DNA of 64,000 nt, taken from contig CAWIHZ010000021.1 of the NCBI GenBank assembly GCA_963835955.1, positions 58,020 to 122,019 of the forward strand, in the 5' to 3' direction. The stretch is from Roseiarcus sp963835955 (GTDB lineage Bacteria > Pseudomonadota > Alphaproteobacteria > Rhizobiales > Beijerinckiaceae). The notes under the pieces were generated by a model that had not been told where the DNA came from, made no database searches, and worked only from the letters and a program-made list of their open reading frames with translations. Made by a program: the position numbers and the translations under genes. This document shows, piece by piece, positions 35,254-44,819 of this stretch (within the stretch, counting starts at the first letter, position 1; each line of letters opens with the position of its first letter).

Positions 35254-36228
35254 ATGTTCAGCCTAGAGGAGATGCGCCGGGCGCACGAGGTCGTGCTCAG
35301 GACCCTGCGTCCGACGCTCGAATGTCGCTGGCCGCTGCTCGCGGAGCGGCTCGGCGCCGAGGTCGTCGTCAAGCACGAGAACCATCAGCCGACCGGCGCT
35401 TTCAAGGTGCGCGGCGGCCTCACCTATGTCGACGCCCTGATGCGACGCGAGCCGGCGACGGGGGGCATCATCTCGGCGACGCGCGGCAATCACGGCCAGA
35501 GCCTCGCCTTCGCCGGGCGGCGCTCCGGCGTCGCGGTGACGATCCTCGTGCCGCAAGGCAATTCGCGAGAGAAGAACGCCGCCATGCGGGCGCTCGGCGC
35601 CGAGCTGATCGAGTTCGGCCGCGACTTTCAGGCCGCGCGCGAGGAGGCGATTCGACTTGCGGATTCCCGCGGGCTGCATGCGGTCCCGTCCTTCCATCGC
35701 AATCTTGCGCTCGGCGTGTCGACCTACGCGCTGGAGCTCATGAGCTCGCATCCCGACCTCGACGTTCTCTACGTTCCGATCGGCCAGGGGTCGGGAATAT
35801 GCGGCTGCATCGCGGCCCGCGACGCATTGGCCTTGAAGACCGAAATCGTCGGCGTCCAGTCGGCGCAGGCGCCCGCTTACGCGCTCTCCTTCGCCGCCGG
35901 CAATGTCGTGCCGACCAGCAGCGCCGACACCTTCGCCGACGGCATGGCGACCCGCGTTCCCGACGAGGAGGCGCTCGCCGTGATCGTCAGGGGGGCCGCG
36001 CGGATCGCGCTCGTCAGCGAGAGGGAAATCGCCGACGCCATCCGCGCCTATTGGACCGACACGCACAATCTCGCCGAGGGAGCGGGCGCCGCGGCGCTTG
36101 CGGCGGCGATCCAGGACAAATCGCGCCTTAAGGGGCGCAAGGTCGGCCTGGTCCTCAGCGGGGGCAACATCGATTTCGATCTTTTCCAGCGTTGGGTCGC
36201 GACGGCGCCGAGCGCCGCCGCGGCTTGA
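35254..36228 (+). CDS. Threonine dehydratase-like PLP enzyme, short form without ACT domain
   Basis: 324 residues of fold type II PLP enzyme. The PLP lysine is in QPTGAFKVRGGLTY (~residue 51). The substrate loop is SATRGNHGQSLAFA, and the phosphate-binding loop is VPIGQGSGICG. The length and lack of a C-terminal ACT domain match catabolic/serine-threonine dehydratases rather than the feedback-controlled IlvA. It sits between ilvB and ilvN with gaps of 24 and 14 bases, so it is co-transcribed under the branched-chain attenuator. It probably supplies 2-oxobutyrate for isoleucine. A serine or hydroxy-aspartate substrate cannot be excluded. Confidence 0.85.
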   Translation: MFSLEEMRRAHEVVLRTLRPTLECRWPLLAERLGAEVVVKHENHQPTGAFKVRGGLTYVDALMRREPATGGIISATRGNHGQSLAFAGRRSGVAVTILVPQGNSREKNAAMRALGAELIEFGRDFQAAREEAIRLADSRGLHAVPSFHRNLALGVSTYALELMSSHPDLDVLYVPIGQGSGICGCIAARDALALKTEIVGVQSAQAPAYALSFAAGNVVPTSSADTFADGMATRVPDEEALAVIVRGAARIALVSEREIADAIRAYWTDTHNLAEGAGAAALAAAIQDKSRLKGRKVGLVLSGGNIDFDLFQRWVATAPSAAAA

Positions 36229-36242
36229 AATGAGATGAGGAC

Positions 36243-36809
36243 ATGATCCGCATGAACAAGACCTCGACCGCTTTCCCGCTGTCGCCCTATTCCTCTTCGA
36301 CCGCCCGGTCCGAGGTCGAGAGCCATACGCTTTCGGTTCTGGTCGACAACGAGCCCGGAGTCCTGGCGCGGGTCGTCGGCATGTTTTCGGGGCGCGGCTA
36401 CAACATCGAAAGCCTGACCGTCGCCGAGGTCGCGCATGAGACCCACCTGTCGCGCATCACCATCGTCACCTCCGGCACGCCGGAGACGATCGAGCAGATC
36501 CGCCACCAGACCGAGCGCCTGGTGCCGGTCCATTCGGTCAAGGACCTGACTTTGACCGTGCGCGCGATCGAGCGCGAGCTGGCGATGATCAAGGTCAAGG
36601 GCAAGGGCGAAAACCGGGTCGAGGCGATGCGCCTCGCCGACGCCTTTCGCGCCAAGGTGATCGACGCCACGGTCGAGAGCTTCATCTTCGAGCTGACCGG
36701 CGCGCCGAGCAAGATCGACGACTTCGTCGCCCTGATGCTGCCGCTCGGCCTGGTCGAAGTGTCGCGCACCGGCGTCGCCGCGATCTCGCGCGGGCCGGAG
36801 CCGATCTGA
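36243..36809 (+). CDS. ilvN: Acetolactate synthase small (regulatory) subunit
   Basis: 188 residues. An N-terminal tail of ~28 residues precedes the ACT domain (HTLSVLVDNEPGVLARVVGMFSGRGYNIESL), which binds valine for feedback inhibition, followed by the second ACT-like half (FRAKVIDATVESFIFELTGAPSKIDDF). The gene is also named ilvH in related genomes. It ends the operon. Downstream, a CGGGCG...CGCCCG inverted repeat near 36820-36850 lies between it and the convergent permease gene and may end both transcripts. Confidence 0.96.
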   Translation: MIRMNKTSTAFPLSPYSSSTARSEVESHTLSVLVDNEPGVLARVVGMFSGRGYNIESLTVAEVAHETHLSRITIVTSGTPETIEQIRHQTERLVPVHSVKDLTLTVRAIERELAMIKVKGKGENRVEAMRLADAFRAKVIDATVESFIFELTGAPSKIDDFVALMLPLGLVEVSRTGVAAISRGPEPI

Positions 36810-36870
36810 GCCGAAGGAACCGGGCGTTCGTTCTGACGAGCGCTCGCCCGCTCTCGCCGATCCAGTGCGA

Positions 36871-38340
36871 TCAGGTCCTCAAGGATACGCGTTCGGTCGC
36901 GGTCGACGCGCCGCGCATCTTGACAATAAGGTAATAGACCGCGCCGCCGATCCCGACCCCGAAGAACCAGCCGTACACGCCCCACCAGGATGGCAAGACG
37001 TGGGTGAAGTTCGGGAGGATGCTGGAGAAGACGGCGCCGACCGCGGCGGCGATCACCGCGTTTGCGTTCCAGCCGTTGGCATAGCGATACTGCCCGTCTT
37101 CCTGATAGAGCGCCGGAACGTCGACGACGCCGTTTCGGATGAGATAGTAGTCGACCATGATGACGCCGAAGATCGGCCCCATGGTCGATCCGATGATTCC
37201 GACGAACACCGCCGCGCTCCCTTGCCAGGGGGCGAACGGATAGAGGACGAGGGCGATCAGGGCCGCGATATAGCCGCCCTTCTTGAAGTCGATCGCGCTC
37301 GGGAACACGTTGGCGAAATCGAACGCCGGCGAGACGAAATTGGCCACCACATTGATGCCGAGCGTCGCCACCGCGAACGTGAGCGCCGCCAGCAAGGCCA
37401 GGAACCAATTGTCGAAACGCGCCGAAATCTCGTCCGGATGCAACAGCACCTGATGGTAGACCGAGAAGGCCGCGGTGGTCGTGATCCCGGCCACGAACGA
37501 GAACAGGATCAGGTTGACCGGAAGACCCCAGACGTTGCCGGTCCACACCGCCTTCCTGTTTGGCGCAAAGCGGGAGAAGTCGCAGAAGTTGAGGTAGAGC
37601 GCCGCGAAGTAGGTGACCCAGGTCGCCGCCACCGCGGCAAGCGCCGCAAAGGAGCCGGGCTCGCCGGGGACGCCCGCGTCCGCGGTCTTCTGCATCAGGA
37701 CGTCGTGCGGAATGCCGGCGCCGAAGGAAATGCCGCCGGCCTTGACGCTCAAATAAATGGCGAGGATCAGCATCATCACCCAGACCGCCGGTCCGGCCCA
37801 GTCCTGGAATTTGCGGACGGTTTCCATGCCGTGCTGAATGATCAATAGCTGCAGCGCCCACACGACGACGAAGGCGATGGTCTCGAGCGTCGAATGGCCG
37901 AGCAGATGCGAGGTCTTGTTGAACTCGGCGATCGCCGGGTTGCGGGTCAGCAGGGCGACGATCGCGCCCGAGGCGGCGCTCGTCTGCGCGCCGTACCAGA
38001 AGCACGCCACGACCGCGCGCACGAGCGCCGGCAGGTTGGCGCCGAAGGTGCCGAACGACGCGCGCGCCAGGACCGGATAGGGAACGCCGGTAGTGACGCC
38101 GGCGTAGCCGACCAGAGTCATCAGGAAAAAGATGACCAGCGATCCGATGCCGATCGCCACAACGAAATTGACGAAATTGCCGCAGATGAGAAAAAGGCTC
38201 GCGGCGAGATAGTAGCCCCAGAGGCTGTGGACGTCGGAGGTCCAGACGTTGAAAATGCTGAATGCGCCCCAATTTCTTTCGGCGGCGGGCGCGAGGTCCT
38301 CGTTGTAAAGCCGCGGGGATGCGTTCGGGATCGTCGTCAT
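36871..38340 (-). CDS. NCS1 family nucleobase/hydantoin-type permease
   Basis: 489 residues, about 12 membrane segments. NCS1 signatures: YNEDLAPAAERNWGAFSIFNVWTSDVHSLWGYYLA at the N-terminus, GVPYPVLARASFGTFGANLPALVRA in helix 3, and FGVIMVDYYLIRNG near the C-terminus. Members carry cytosine, uracil, allantoin, hydantoin or thiamine with sodium or protons. The N-terminal SDVHSLW variant does not let me pick the substrate. It is divergent from the choline dehydrogenase-like gene, so a role for a nitrogen-rich quaternary amine or ureide is possible but unproven. Confidence 0.92.
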   Translation of the reverse strand: MTTIPNASPRLYNEDLAPAAERNWGAFSIFNVWTSDVHSLWGYYLAASLFLICGNFVNFVVAIGIGSLVIFFLMTLVGYAGVTTGVPYPVLARASFGTFGANLPALVRAVVACFWYGAQTSAASGAIVALLTRNPAIAEFNKTSHLLGHSTLETIAFVVVWALQLLIIQHGMETVRKFQDWAGPAVWVMMLILAIYLSVKAGGISFGAGIPHDVLMQKTADAGVPGEPGSFAALAAVAATWVTYFAALYLNFCDFSRFAPNRKAVWTGNVWGLPVNLILFSFVAGITTTAAFSVYHQVLLHPDEISARFDNWFLALLAALTFAVATLGINVVANFVSPAFDFANVFPSAIDFKKGGYIAALIALVLYPFAPWQGSAAVFVGIIGSTMGPIFGVIMVDYYLIRNGVVDVPALYQEDGQYRYANGWNANAVIAAAVGAVFSSILPNFTHVLPSWWGVYGWFFGVGIGGAVYYLIVKMRGASTATERVSLRT

Positions 38341-38552
38341 GGCCTTGCTCCTGTCGTGGCGACCCTCCGCGGCCGCCCTCCCGCCGATCGAGTTTTGACC
38401 TTATCGTGACTTTGGCATGAAACGTCGGGTCTGAGAAGCGGGGCGAACGCAAGGGGGGCAAAGCTCCGCCGCGGGAGTCGCCGCGCTTGCGGCCCGCCCG
38501 CCGTTCGGCGCAAATCGACGCTTGGACGTCGGGGCCGGGGGTCGGACAGGCG

Positions 38553-40214
38553 ATGACGGAAGCGGAATATGACTACGTGATCGTCGGGGCCGGCTCGGCG
38601 GGCTGCGTGCTGGCCGACCGGCTGAGCGAAGATGGCCGCAGCAGCGTGCTCATGCTCGAATATGGGGGCTCAGACCGCTCTGTCTTCATTCAGATGCCGG
38701 CGGCGCTGTCGATCCCGATGAACTCCAAGACCTACAATTGGGGCTATCGCAGCGAGCCCGAGCCGCACCTGAACGGACGCCGGCTGCAATGCCCGCGCGG
38801 CAAGGTCCTCGGCGGCTCGTCCTCGATCAACGGCCTCGTTTATGTGCGGGGTCATGCGCTCGATTTCGACCGCTGGGAGGAGGAGGGGGCGAAAGGCTGG
38901 GGATATCGAAACGTGCTGCCGTACTTCCGCCGCGCGGAGAGTTTTCGCGGCGGCGCCGACGCTTATCGCGGCGAGGGCGGGCCGCTGGCGACCTCGCCCG
39001 GCGCCAACCGCAACCCCCTCTATGACGCTTTCATCGAGGCGGGCCGGCAGGCCGGCTATCCGGTCAGCGCCGATCTCAACGGCGAACGCCAGGAAGGGTT
39101 CGGCCGCCTCGACATGACGGTCAAGAACGGGGTGCGCTCATCGACCGCCAACGCCTATCTGCGTCCGGCGATGAGACGCCCCAACCTTGCCGTCGTCACC
39201 CGCGCGCTGGCGACGGGGATCGCCTTCGACGGCCGGCGGGCGGTCGGCGTTCGCTACCGGCGCGCCGGGCGCGAGCTTCTGGCGCGGGCGCGGCGCGAGG
39301 TCATTTTATCCGGCGGGCCGATCAATTCGCCGCAACTGCTCAAGCTCTCCGGCGTCGGTCCGGCGGCGGAACTGCGGGGGCTGGGCGTCGAGGTCATCGC
39401 CGACCGGCCCGGGGTCGGCGAAAACCTGCAGGACCATCTCGAATTCTATTTTCAGGTCGCCTCGAAACAGCCGATCACGCTCTACGGCTCGACCGGCCTG
39501 ATGGCGCGCGGGCTGGTCGGGCTGCAATGGCTGTTGCGGGGCAGGGGCCTCGGCGCCTCCAACCATTTCGAGGCCGGCGGCTTCATCCGCTCGCGCGCCG
39601 GCGTCCAATATCCCGACATCCAGTTCCATTTCCTGCCGATGGCGGTCGCCTACGACGGCTCGGCGCTCGCCCGCGAGCATGGATTTCAGGCCCATGTCGG
39701 GCCGATGCGCTCGAAAAGCCGCGGCTGGGTGCGCCTCAGGTCGCCCGATCCGGCCGAGCCGCCGCGGATCCAGTTCAACTACATGAGCGATCCCGACGAT
39801 TGGGTCGAGATGCGCGCCTGCGTGCGCCTGACGCGCGAGATCTTCGCGCAAAGCGCTTTCGACCCCTATCGCGGCCGCGAGATCCAGCCCGGCGAGGCTT
39901 GCGTCGACGACGCCGCGATCGACGCCTTCGTGCGCGAGCGGGCGGAGAGCGCCTACCACCCCTCCTGCAGCTGCAAAATGGGATCGCCCGCCGATCCGCT
40001 CGCCGTCGTCGACGCTGAAACGCGGGTGATCGGCGTCGAGGCTTTGCGCGTCGTCGATTCTTCGATCATGCCATCGATCACCAACGGCAATCTCAACGCG
40101 CCGACGATCATGCTGGCTGAGAAAGCAGCCGACATGATCCGCGGGCGCGATCCGCTCCCCGCCTCCAACGCGCCTTTTTATGTCGCGCCCGAGTGGGAGA
40201 CGCGGCAGCGCTGA
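38553..40214 (+). CDS. GMC oxidoreductase, choline dehydrogenase-like
   Basis: 553 residues. FAD fingerprint VIVGAGSAGCVLADRLSEDG (~9-28), GMC signature 1 in RGKVLGGSSSINGLVYVRGH, signature 2 in LSGGPINSPQLLKLSGVGP, and the catalytic His in SAYHPSCSCKMGS. This fits BetA-type choline dehydrogenase, which oxidises choline to betaine aldehyde at the membrane; alcohol dehydrogenases of the same family are an alternative. The context (MttB-family methyltransferase, dimethylglycine dehydrogenase-like gene, ChoXWV) favours choline. The ATG at 38553 was chosen by the family N-terminus. No betaine aldehyde dehydrogenase gene is in the window. Confidence 0.88.
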   Translation: MTEAEYDYVIVGAGSAGCVLADRLSEDGRSSVLMLEYGGSDRSVFIQMPAALSIPMNSKTYNWGYRSEPEPHLNGRRLQCPRGKVLGGSSSINGLVYVRGHALDFDRWEEEGAKGWGYRNVLPYFRRAESFRGGADAYRGEGGPLATSPGANRNPLYDAFIEAGRQAGYPVSADLNGERQEGFGRLDMTVKNGVRSSTANAYLRPAMRRPNLAVVTRALATGIAFDGRRAVGVRYRRAGRELLARARREVILSGGPINSPQLLKLSGVGPAAELRGLGVEVIADRPGVGENLQDHLEFYFQVASKQPITLYGSTGLMARGLVGLQWLLRGRGLGASNHFEAGGFIRSRAGVQYPDIQFHFLPMAVAYDGSALAREHGFQAHVGPMRSKSRGWVRLRSPDPAEPPRIQFNYMSDPDDWVEMRACVRLTREIFAQSAFDPYRGREIQPGEACVDDAAIDAFVRERAESAYHPSCSCKMGSPADPLAVVDAETRVIGVEALRVVDSSIMPSITNGNLNAPTIMLAEKAADMIRGRDPLPASNAPFYVAPEWETRQR

Positions 40215-40297
40215 GGAGGGCGCAAGCATGCGAGGACCGGATTTTTCGGGTTCAAATCGGCGCCGCGCTGGCGCAATGTCCTCAGGCGAAGGGAACG

Positions 40298-41890
40298 ATG
40301 ATCGAACCCCGGAGGGACCCCGCCGCCATGTCCGAGCCCGCCAGGACAGAATCAGCCATGCCCGCCGCCCGGGAGCCGCGACGCGGACGCGAGGCGCGCC
40401 GCACCGCGCGCGCCCAGCGCTCGGCGGTCTCCATTCCCTACATCACCCGCGCGATCCCGCTGACCGAGATCCTCAGTCTCGAGGGGCTCGAAACGATCGA
40501 GCACAATTCCGAGACGCTGCTCGAGGAGATCGGGGTCGAGTTCCGCGATTTCCCGCGCGCGCTCGATCTGTTTCGCAACGCCGGCTGCGACATCAAGGGC
40601 GAGCGGGTGCGCTTTCCGCGCGGCCTCGCGCGCCAGCTCTGCGCGAGCGCCCCGGCGCAATATGTCCAGCACGCGCGCAACCCCGAGCGCAACGTGCTGA
40701 TCGGCGGCAAGGCGACGGTGTTCGCGCCCAACTACGGTTCGCCCTTCGTCCGCGACCTCGACAATGGCCGCCGCTACGGGACGATCCAGGACTTCCAGAA
40801 TTTCGTCAAGCTCGCTTACCTCAGCCCTTACATCCACCATTCCGGCGGCACGGTGTGCGAGCCGGTCGATCTGCCGGTCAACAAGCGCCATTTCGAGATG
40901 GTGTACGCCCACCTCAAATATTCGGACAAGCCGTTCATGGGCTCGGTGACCAGGCCCGAGCGGGCCGAGGACAGCCTGCGCATCTGCGAACTGCTGTTCG
41001 GCGAGGATTTCGTCCGGCAAAATACGGTGCTGACCAGCCTCATCAACGCCAATTCGCCGTTGGTCTGGGACTCGACCATGCTCGGCGCGGCCGAGGTCTA
41101 TGCGCGCGCGGGCCAGGCCTGCATCATCACCCCGTTCATCCTCTCCGGCGCCATGAGCCCGGTGACGGTCGCCGGCACCCTGACGCAGGTGCTGGCCGAG
41201 GTGATGGCGGGGACGGCCTTTTGCCAGTTGACGCGTCCCGGCGCGCCGGTCGTGTTTGGAACCTTCGTCTCGACGCTGTCGATGCAGTCCGGCGCGCCGA
41301 CCTTCGGCACGCCCGAGGCGGCGCTGGCGATCTACGGCGCAGCCCAGCTCGCCCGGCGGATGAACATGCCGTTCCGCACCGGCGGCTCGCTCTGCGCCTC
41401 GAAAATCCCCGACGCGCAGGCGGCCTACGAGAGCGCGCAGACGCTGGTTCCGACCGTGCTGGCGGGGGCGAATTTCGTGCTCCACGCCGCCGGCTGGCTC
41501 GAGGGCGGCCTGACGGCTTCTTATGAGAAATTCGTGCTCGATTTCGACCAGCTCGGCGCCATGCACGTATTCGCCAAGGGGGTCGACCTCAGCGACAACG
41601 GGCAGGGGATGGAGGCGTTCCATCAGGTCGAGCCGGGCGGCCATTTCCTCGGCTGCGCCCACACCCAGGCCAATTTCGAGACCGCGTTCTATCGCTCCAA
41701 CGTCGCCGACAACAATTCGGTCGAGCAGTGGCAGGAGGAGGGATCGAAGGACGCCGCGACCCGCGCCAACGCGCTGTGGAAGACGATGCTCGCCGAATAC
41801 GAAGCCCCGCCGCTCGATCCCGCCACGGACGAAGCGATCCGCGCCTTCATCGACCAGCGCAAGGCGTCGATGCCGGACGCGACGTATTAA
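40298..41890 (+). CDS. Trimethylamine methyltransferase (MttB) family protein, non-pyrrolysine
   Basis: 530 residues from ATG 40298 (AAGGGA four bases before); ATG 40328 is an alternative. After a basic Arg-rich N-terminus (~15-50) the MttB TIM barrel follows: LEGLETIEHNSETLLEEIGVEF, then SGGTVCEPVDLP, and late DLSDNGQGMEAFHQVEPGGHFLGCAHTQANFETAFY. The frame has no internal TAG, so it is not a pyrrolysine enzyme. Non-Pyl relatives demethylate glycine betaine, proline betaine or carnitine and pass the methyl to a corrinoid protein. No corrinoid-protein gene lies nearby. Glycine betaine is the likely substrate by context. Confidence 0.88.
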   Translation: MIEPRRDPAAMSEPARTESAMPAAREPRRGREARRTARAQRSAVSIPYITRAIPLTEILSLEGLETIEHNSETLLEEIGVEFRDFPRALDLFRNAGCDIKGERVRFPRGLARQLCASAPAQYVQHARNPERNVLIGGKATVFAPNYGSPFVRDLDNGRRYGTIQDFQNFVKLAYLSPYIHHSGGTVCEPVDLPVNKRHFEMVYAHLKYSDKPFMGSVTRPERAEDSLRICELLFGEDFVRQNTVLTSLINANSPLVWDSTMLGAAEVYARAGQACIITPFILSGAMSPVTVAGTLTQVLAEVMAGTAFCQLTRPGAPVVFGTFVSTLSMQSGAPTFGTPEAALAIYGAAQLARRMNMPFRTGGSLCASKIPDAQAAYESAQTLVPTVLAGANFVLHAAGWLEGGLTASYEKFVLDFDQLGAMHVFAKGVDLSDNGQGMEAFHQVEPGGHFLGCAHTQANFETAFYRSNVADNNSVEQWQEEGSKDAATRANALWKTMLAEYEAPPLDPATDEAIRAFIDQRKASMPDATY

Positions 41891-41892
41891 GT

Positions 41893-42014
41893 CCCTTCTC
41901 CCCGCAAAGCGGGGAGAAGGCTAGGATGAGGGGCCGCGCCAAATGATTGAAGTTCGCGCTGCCCCTCACCCGGCGCTTCGCGCCACCCTCTCCCCGCAAA
42001 GCGGGGCGAGGGGG
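41893..42014. repeat. Pair of REP-like palindromic elements
   Basis: Element 1: CCTTCTCCCCGC (41894-41905), AAA loop, GCGGGGAGAAGG (41909-41920), a perfect 12-base stem just after the mttB-type stop. Element 2: starts CCCCTCACCCGGCGC at 41962 and ends in the stem CCCTCTCCCCGC-AAA-GCGGGGCGAGGG (~41986-42012). The two are arranged head to head. A weaker copy lies at 5356-5407. Hairpins of this type occur many times in alphaproteobacterial genomes and can act as terminators or transcript stabilisers. Confidence 0.85.
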
Positions 42015-42039
42015 CTGGTATTGTAGCGGGGTGTTGCTC

Positions 42040-44554
42040 ATGAGAACCCATGCGCGGGCGGTGGTGATCGGCGGGGGCGTGGTCGGCGTCTCGACCCTCT
42101 ACCATCTGGTCAGGAAGGGCTGGACGGACAGCGTTCTCATCGAACGCAGGGAGCTGACCTCCGGCTCGACCTGGCACGCGGCCGGCCTGCTTCCGCTGTT
42201 CAATCTCAGCTACTCGGTCGGGCAGATCCACAAATATTCGGTCGCGCTCTACCAGACGCTCGAACAGGAGACGGGTCTCGACGTCGGCCTGCGCCTGGTG
42301 TCCAACATCCGCCTCGCGCGCACGCGCGACCGGCTCGACGAATACCATTATTACGCCGGCGTCGCCGCGACCATCGGCGGAATCGAGGTCAGGTTCCTGA
42401 CCCCGGCCGAGGTCAAGGACATCTGGCCGCTCTGCAACATCGACGGCGTCATCGGCGCGATCCAGCACCCGCAGGACGGCTATATCCAGCCCGCCGACCT
42501 CACCCAGGCGCTGGCGCGCGCGGCGCGCAACCGCGGCGGCGAGATCAACCGTCATACGACCGTCGCCGCGATCGAGCGGCTTCCCAGCGGCGAATGGAAG
42601 GTCGTCACCGACAAGGGCGACATCGTCTGCGAGCACGTGGTGTCGGCGACCGGAAACTTCGCCAGGCGGACGGGCCGCATGGTCGGGATCGAGGTCCCGG
42701 TGATCCCGGTTCAGCATCAATATATCGTCACCGAGGCTCATCCGGAAATCGTCGCGCGCAAGGCGCGCGGCCTGCCGGAAATGGGGGTCTTACGCGAGTC
42801 CGATTCCTCCTGGTACATGCGCGAGGAGGCGGGCGGCCTGCTGCTCGGCCCCTATGAGATCGGCGCGCCGGCCTGCTATGTCGACGGGCCCTCGGCGGAC
42901 AGCGAATATGAGCTGTTTGCCGACGACCTCGACCGGCTCGCGCCGCATATCGAGACGGCGATCGCGCGGGTGCCCGCGTTCGGCGAGGTCGGGGTCAAGA
43001 AAATCTACAACGGGGCGATCGCCTACACCCCCGACGGCTCGCCGATCGTCGGCCCGGCGCCGGGGTTAAGAAACTTCTGGCTCAACGAGGGCCATTCCTT
43101 CGGCGTCACCGCCGCGGGCGGCGCGGGCTGGCAGCTCGCCGAATGGATCGTCGAGGGCGAGCCGACGATCGACATGCTCGGCGTCGATCCGCGCAGGTTC
43201 GGCCCTTATGCGCAGACCGGCTATCTCATAGAGAAGAACGAGGAGGCTTACGCCAGGGTCTTCACCATCCATTACCCGGACGAGGAGCGCATCGCCGCGC
43301 GCCCGCTACGCCAGACGCCGTGCTATTCCCGGATGAAGGATCTGGGCGCGGTTTTCGGCTCGGTCTACGGCTGGGAGCGGCCGAACTGGTTCGCTCCCAA
43401 AGGCTACGGTCTCAGCGAGGCCGATCTTGGCAAGCCCGACGTGCTGCTGAGCGAGAACCATCCTCCGACGGCCAAGGGCGAACGGCCGCGCGAGAAATGG
43501 AGCTTCCGCCGCTCCAATTATTTCGACTTCGTCGGCGAGGAATGCCGCAATGTGCACGAGAACGTCGGCCTGCAGGACATGTCCGCCTTCGCCAAAGTCG
43601 AGGTCTCGGGGCCGGGCGCTGAAGCCTGGCTGAACGCCATCCTGACCAACCGCGTCCCGAAGGCGATCGGCCGCGTCACGCTGACCTACCTGCTGACGAA
43701 GCGCGGCGGCGTGCGGGCCGAGTTCACCCTGACCCGCCTCAGTCCGCGGCGCTTCTATCTCGTTTCCGCCGCGGCGCTGGAGGCGCACGATCATGATGCG
43801 CTGGAAAAGCTGCTTCCCGACGACAATAGCGTGCGGCTGGACAAAGTGACGACCCAGCGCGGCGTGCTCGTGCTCGCGGGCCCGCGTTCGCGCGAGGTGC
43901 ATGGCGAAGGTCGCCGGCATCGACGTCTCCGACAGCGCGTTCCCCTGGCTGACCGCGCGGCGTCTCTCGGTCGGCGCGGCGGGGCTAATCGCCATGCGCG
44001 TCAATTTCGTCGGCGAATTGGGCTACGAGCTGCACCATCCGATCGAGACCCAGAACTATGTTTTCGACGCCTTGATGGAGGCGGGAGCCGCGTTCGGCAT
44101 CAAGCCGTTCGGTATCCGCGCCATGGATTCGCTGAGGCTCGAAAAGTCCTACAAGCTCGTCGGGCGTGAATTGTCGATCGAATACGCGGCGCTCGAATCC
44201 GGCCTCGAGCGCTTCGTCGATTTCGACAAGGGGCCGTTCCTGGGCCGCGACGCGCTGGTCGCCTGGGCCGGAAAAGGGTTCGAGAACAGGCTGGTCACGC
44301 TCGAGGTCGAGGGCGCTGCCGACGCCGACGCGCGCGGCTCCGAGCCGGTGATGAAAGGGGGCGCCGCGATCGGCCGCACGACCTCCGGCGGCTACGGCTG
44401 GCGGACCGGCAAGTCGCTGGCGCTGGCGATGGTGAAGCCGGAATTTTCGTCGGTCGGCGCGCAGGTCGAGGTGCGCATTCTAGGGGAGAAGCGCCGCGCG
44501 ACTGTCATCCCCGACAGCCCCTATGACCCGAAGAACGCGGCGTTGCGGGGGTAG
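42040..44554 (+). pseudogene. Dimethylglycine/sarcosine dehydrogenase-like FAD-GcvT fusion, frameshifted
   Basis: The intact product would be ~837 residues. Part 1 (from ATG 42040): FAD domain with RAVVIGGGVVGVSTLYHLVRKG, the flavin-linking-type region SGSTWHAAGLLP, and DGSPIVGPAPGLRNFWLNEGHSFG. The GcvT-like tetrahydrofolate domain starts near SNYFDFVGEECRNVHE (~residue 485). At 43901 one extra A converts ..EV-LAKVAGIDVSD.. into a wrong frame; the original frame runs on from 43902 to the stop at 44554 with GELGYELHHPIE and LEKSYKLVGRELSIEYAALE. Removal of the A restores the family sequence. The family oxidises dimethylglycine or sarcosine and gives methylene-tetrahydrofolate. Real decay or sequence error cannot be separated here. 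Confidence 0.88.
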
Positions 44555-44660
44555 CCGGTTCGCCCGCCCCCGAGGACGAGGCCCGCAACCGCGTCCGAGC
44601 GTCGTCGAAATATAAAACATGATCAAGTCGTTATTACCCTCGGCCGTCCCATCGCCCGGG

Positions 44661-44727
44661 GCGGCGGTAAACCAACGGCCAACCTCTTGAAAAGATTGGG
44701 ACGGCCAGGACAAAGCGGCGGTAAACC
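44661..44727. repeat. 13-base direct repeat in the gap before choV
   Basis: GCGGCGGTAAACC occurs at 44661-44673 and 44715-44727, 54 bases apart, in the space between convergent genes. It is near, but not part of, any visible hairpin. Confidence 0.6.
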
Positions 44728-44819
44728 GAAATCGCGACAGTCGGAAGCCGCAGGTTTTTCCGGGAGCCGATATCGGACGTCTTTCGTGGCGTGACCGTCC
44801 GAGCCCGCAGGCAAAAACG

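Noticed and set aside
40240..40290. GGGTTCAAATCGG resembling a tRNA T-arm
   Set aside because: No acceptor, D or anticodon stem can be formed around it, and it lies in the leader of the mttB-type gene.
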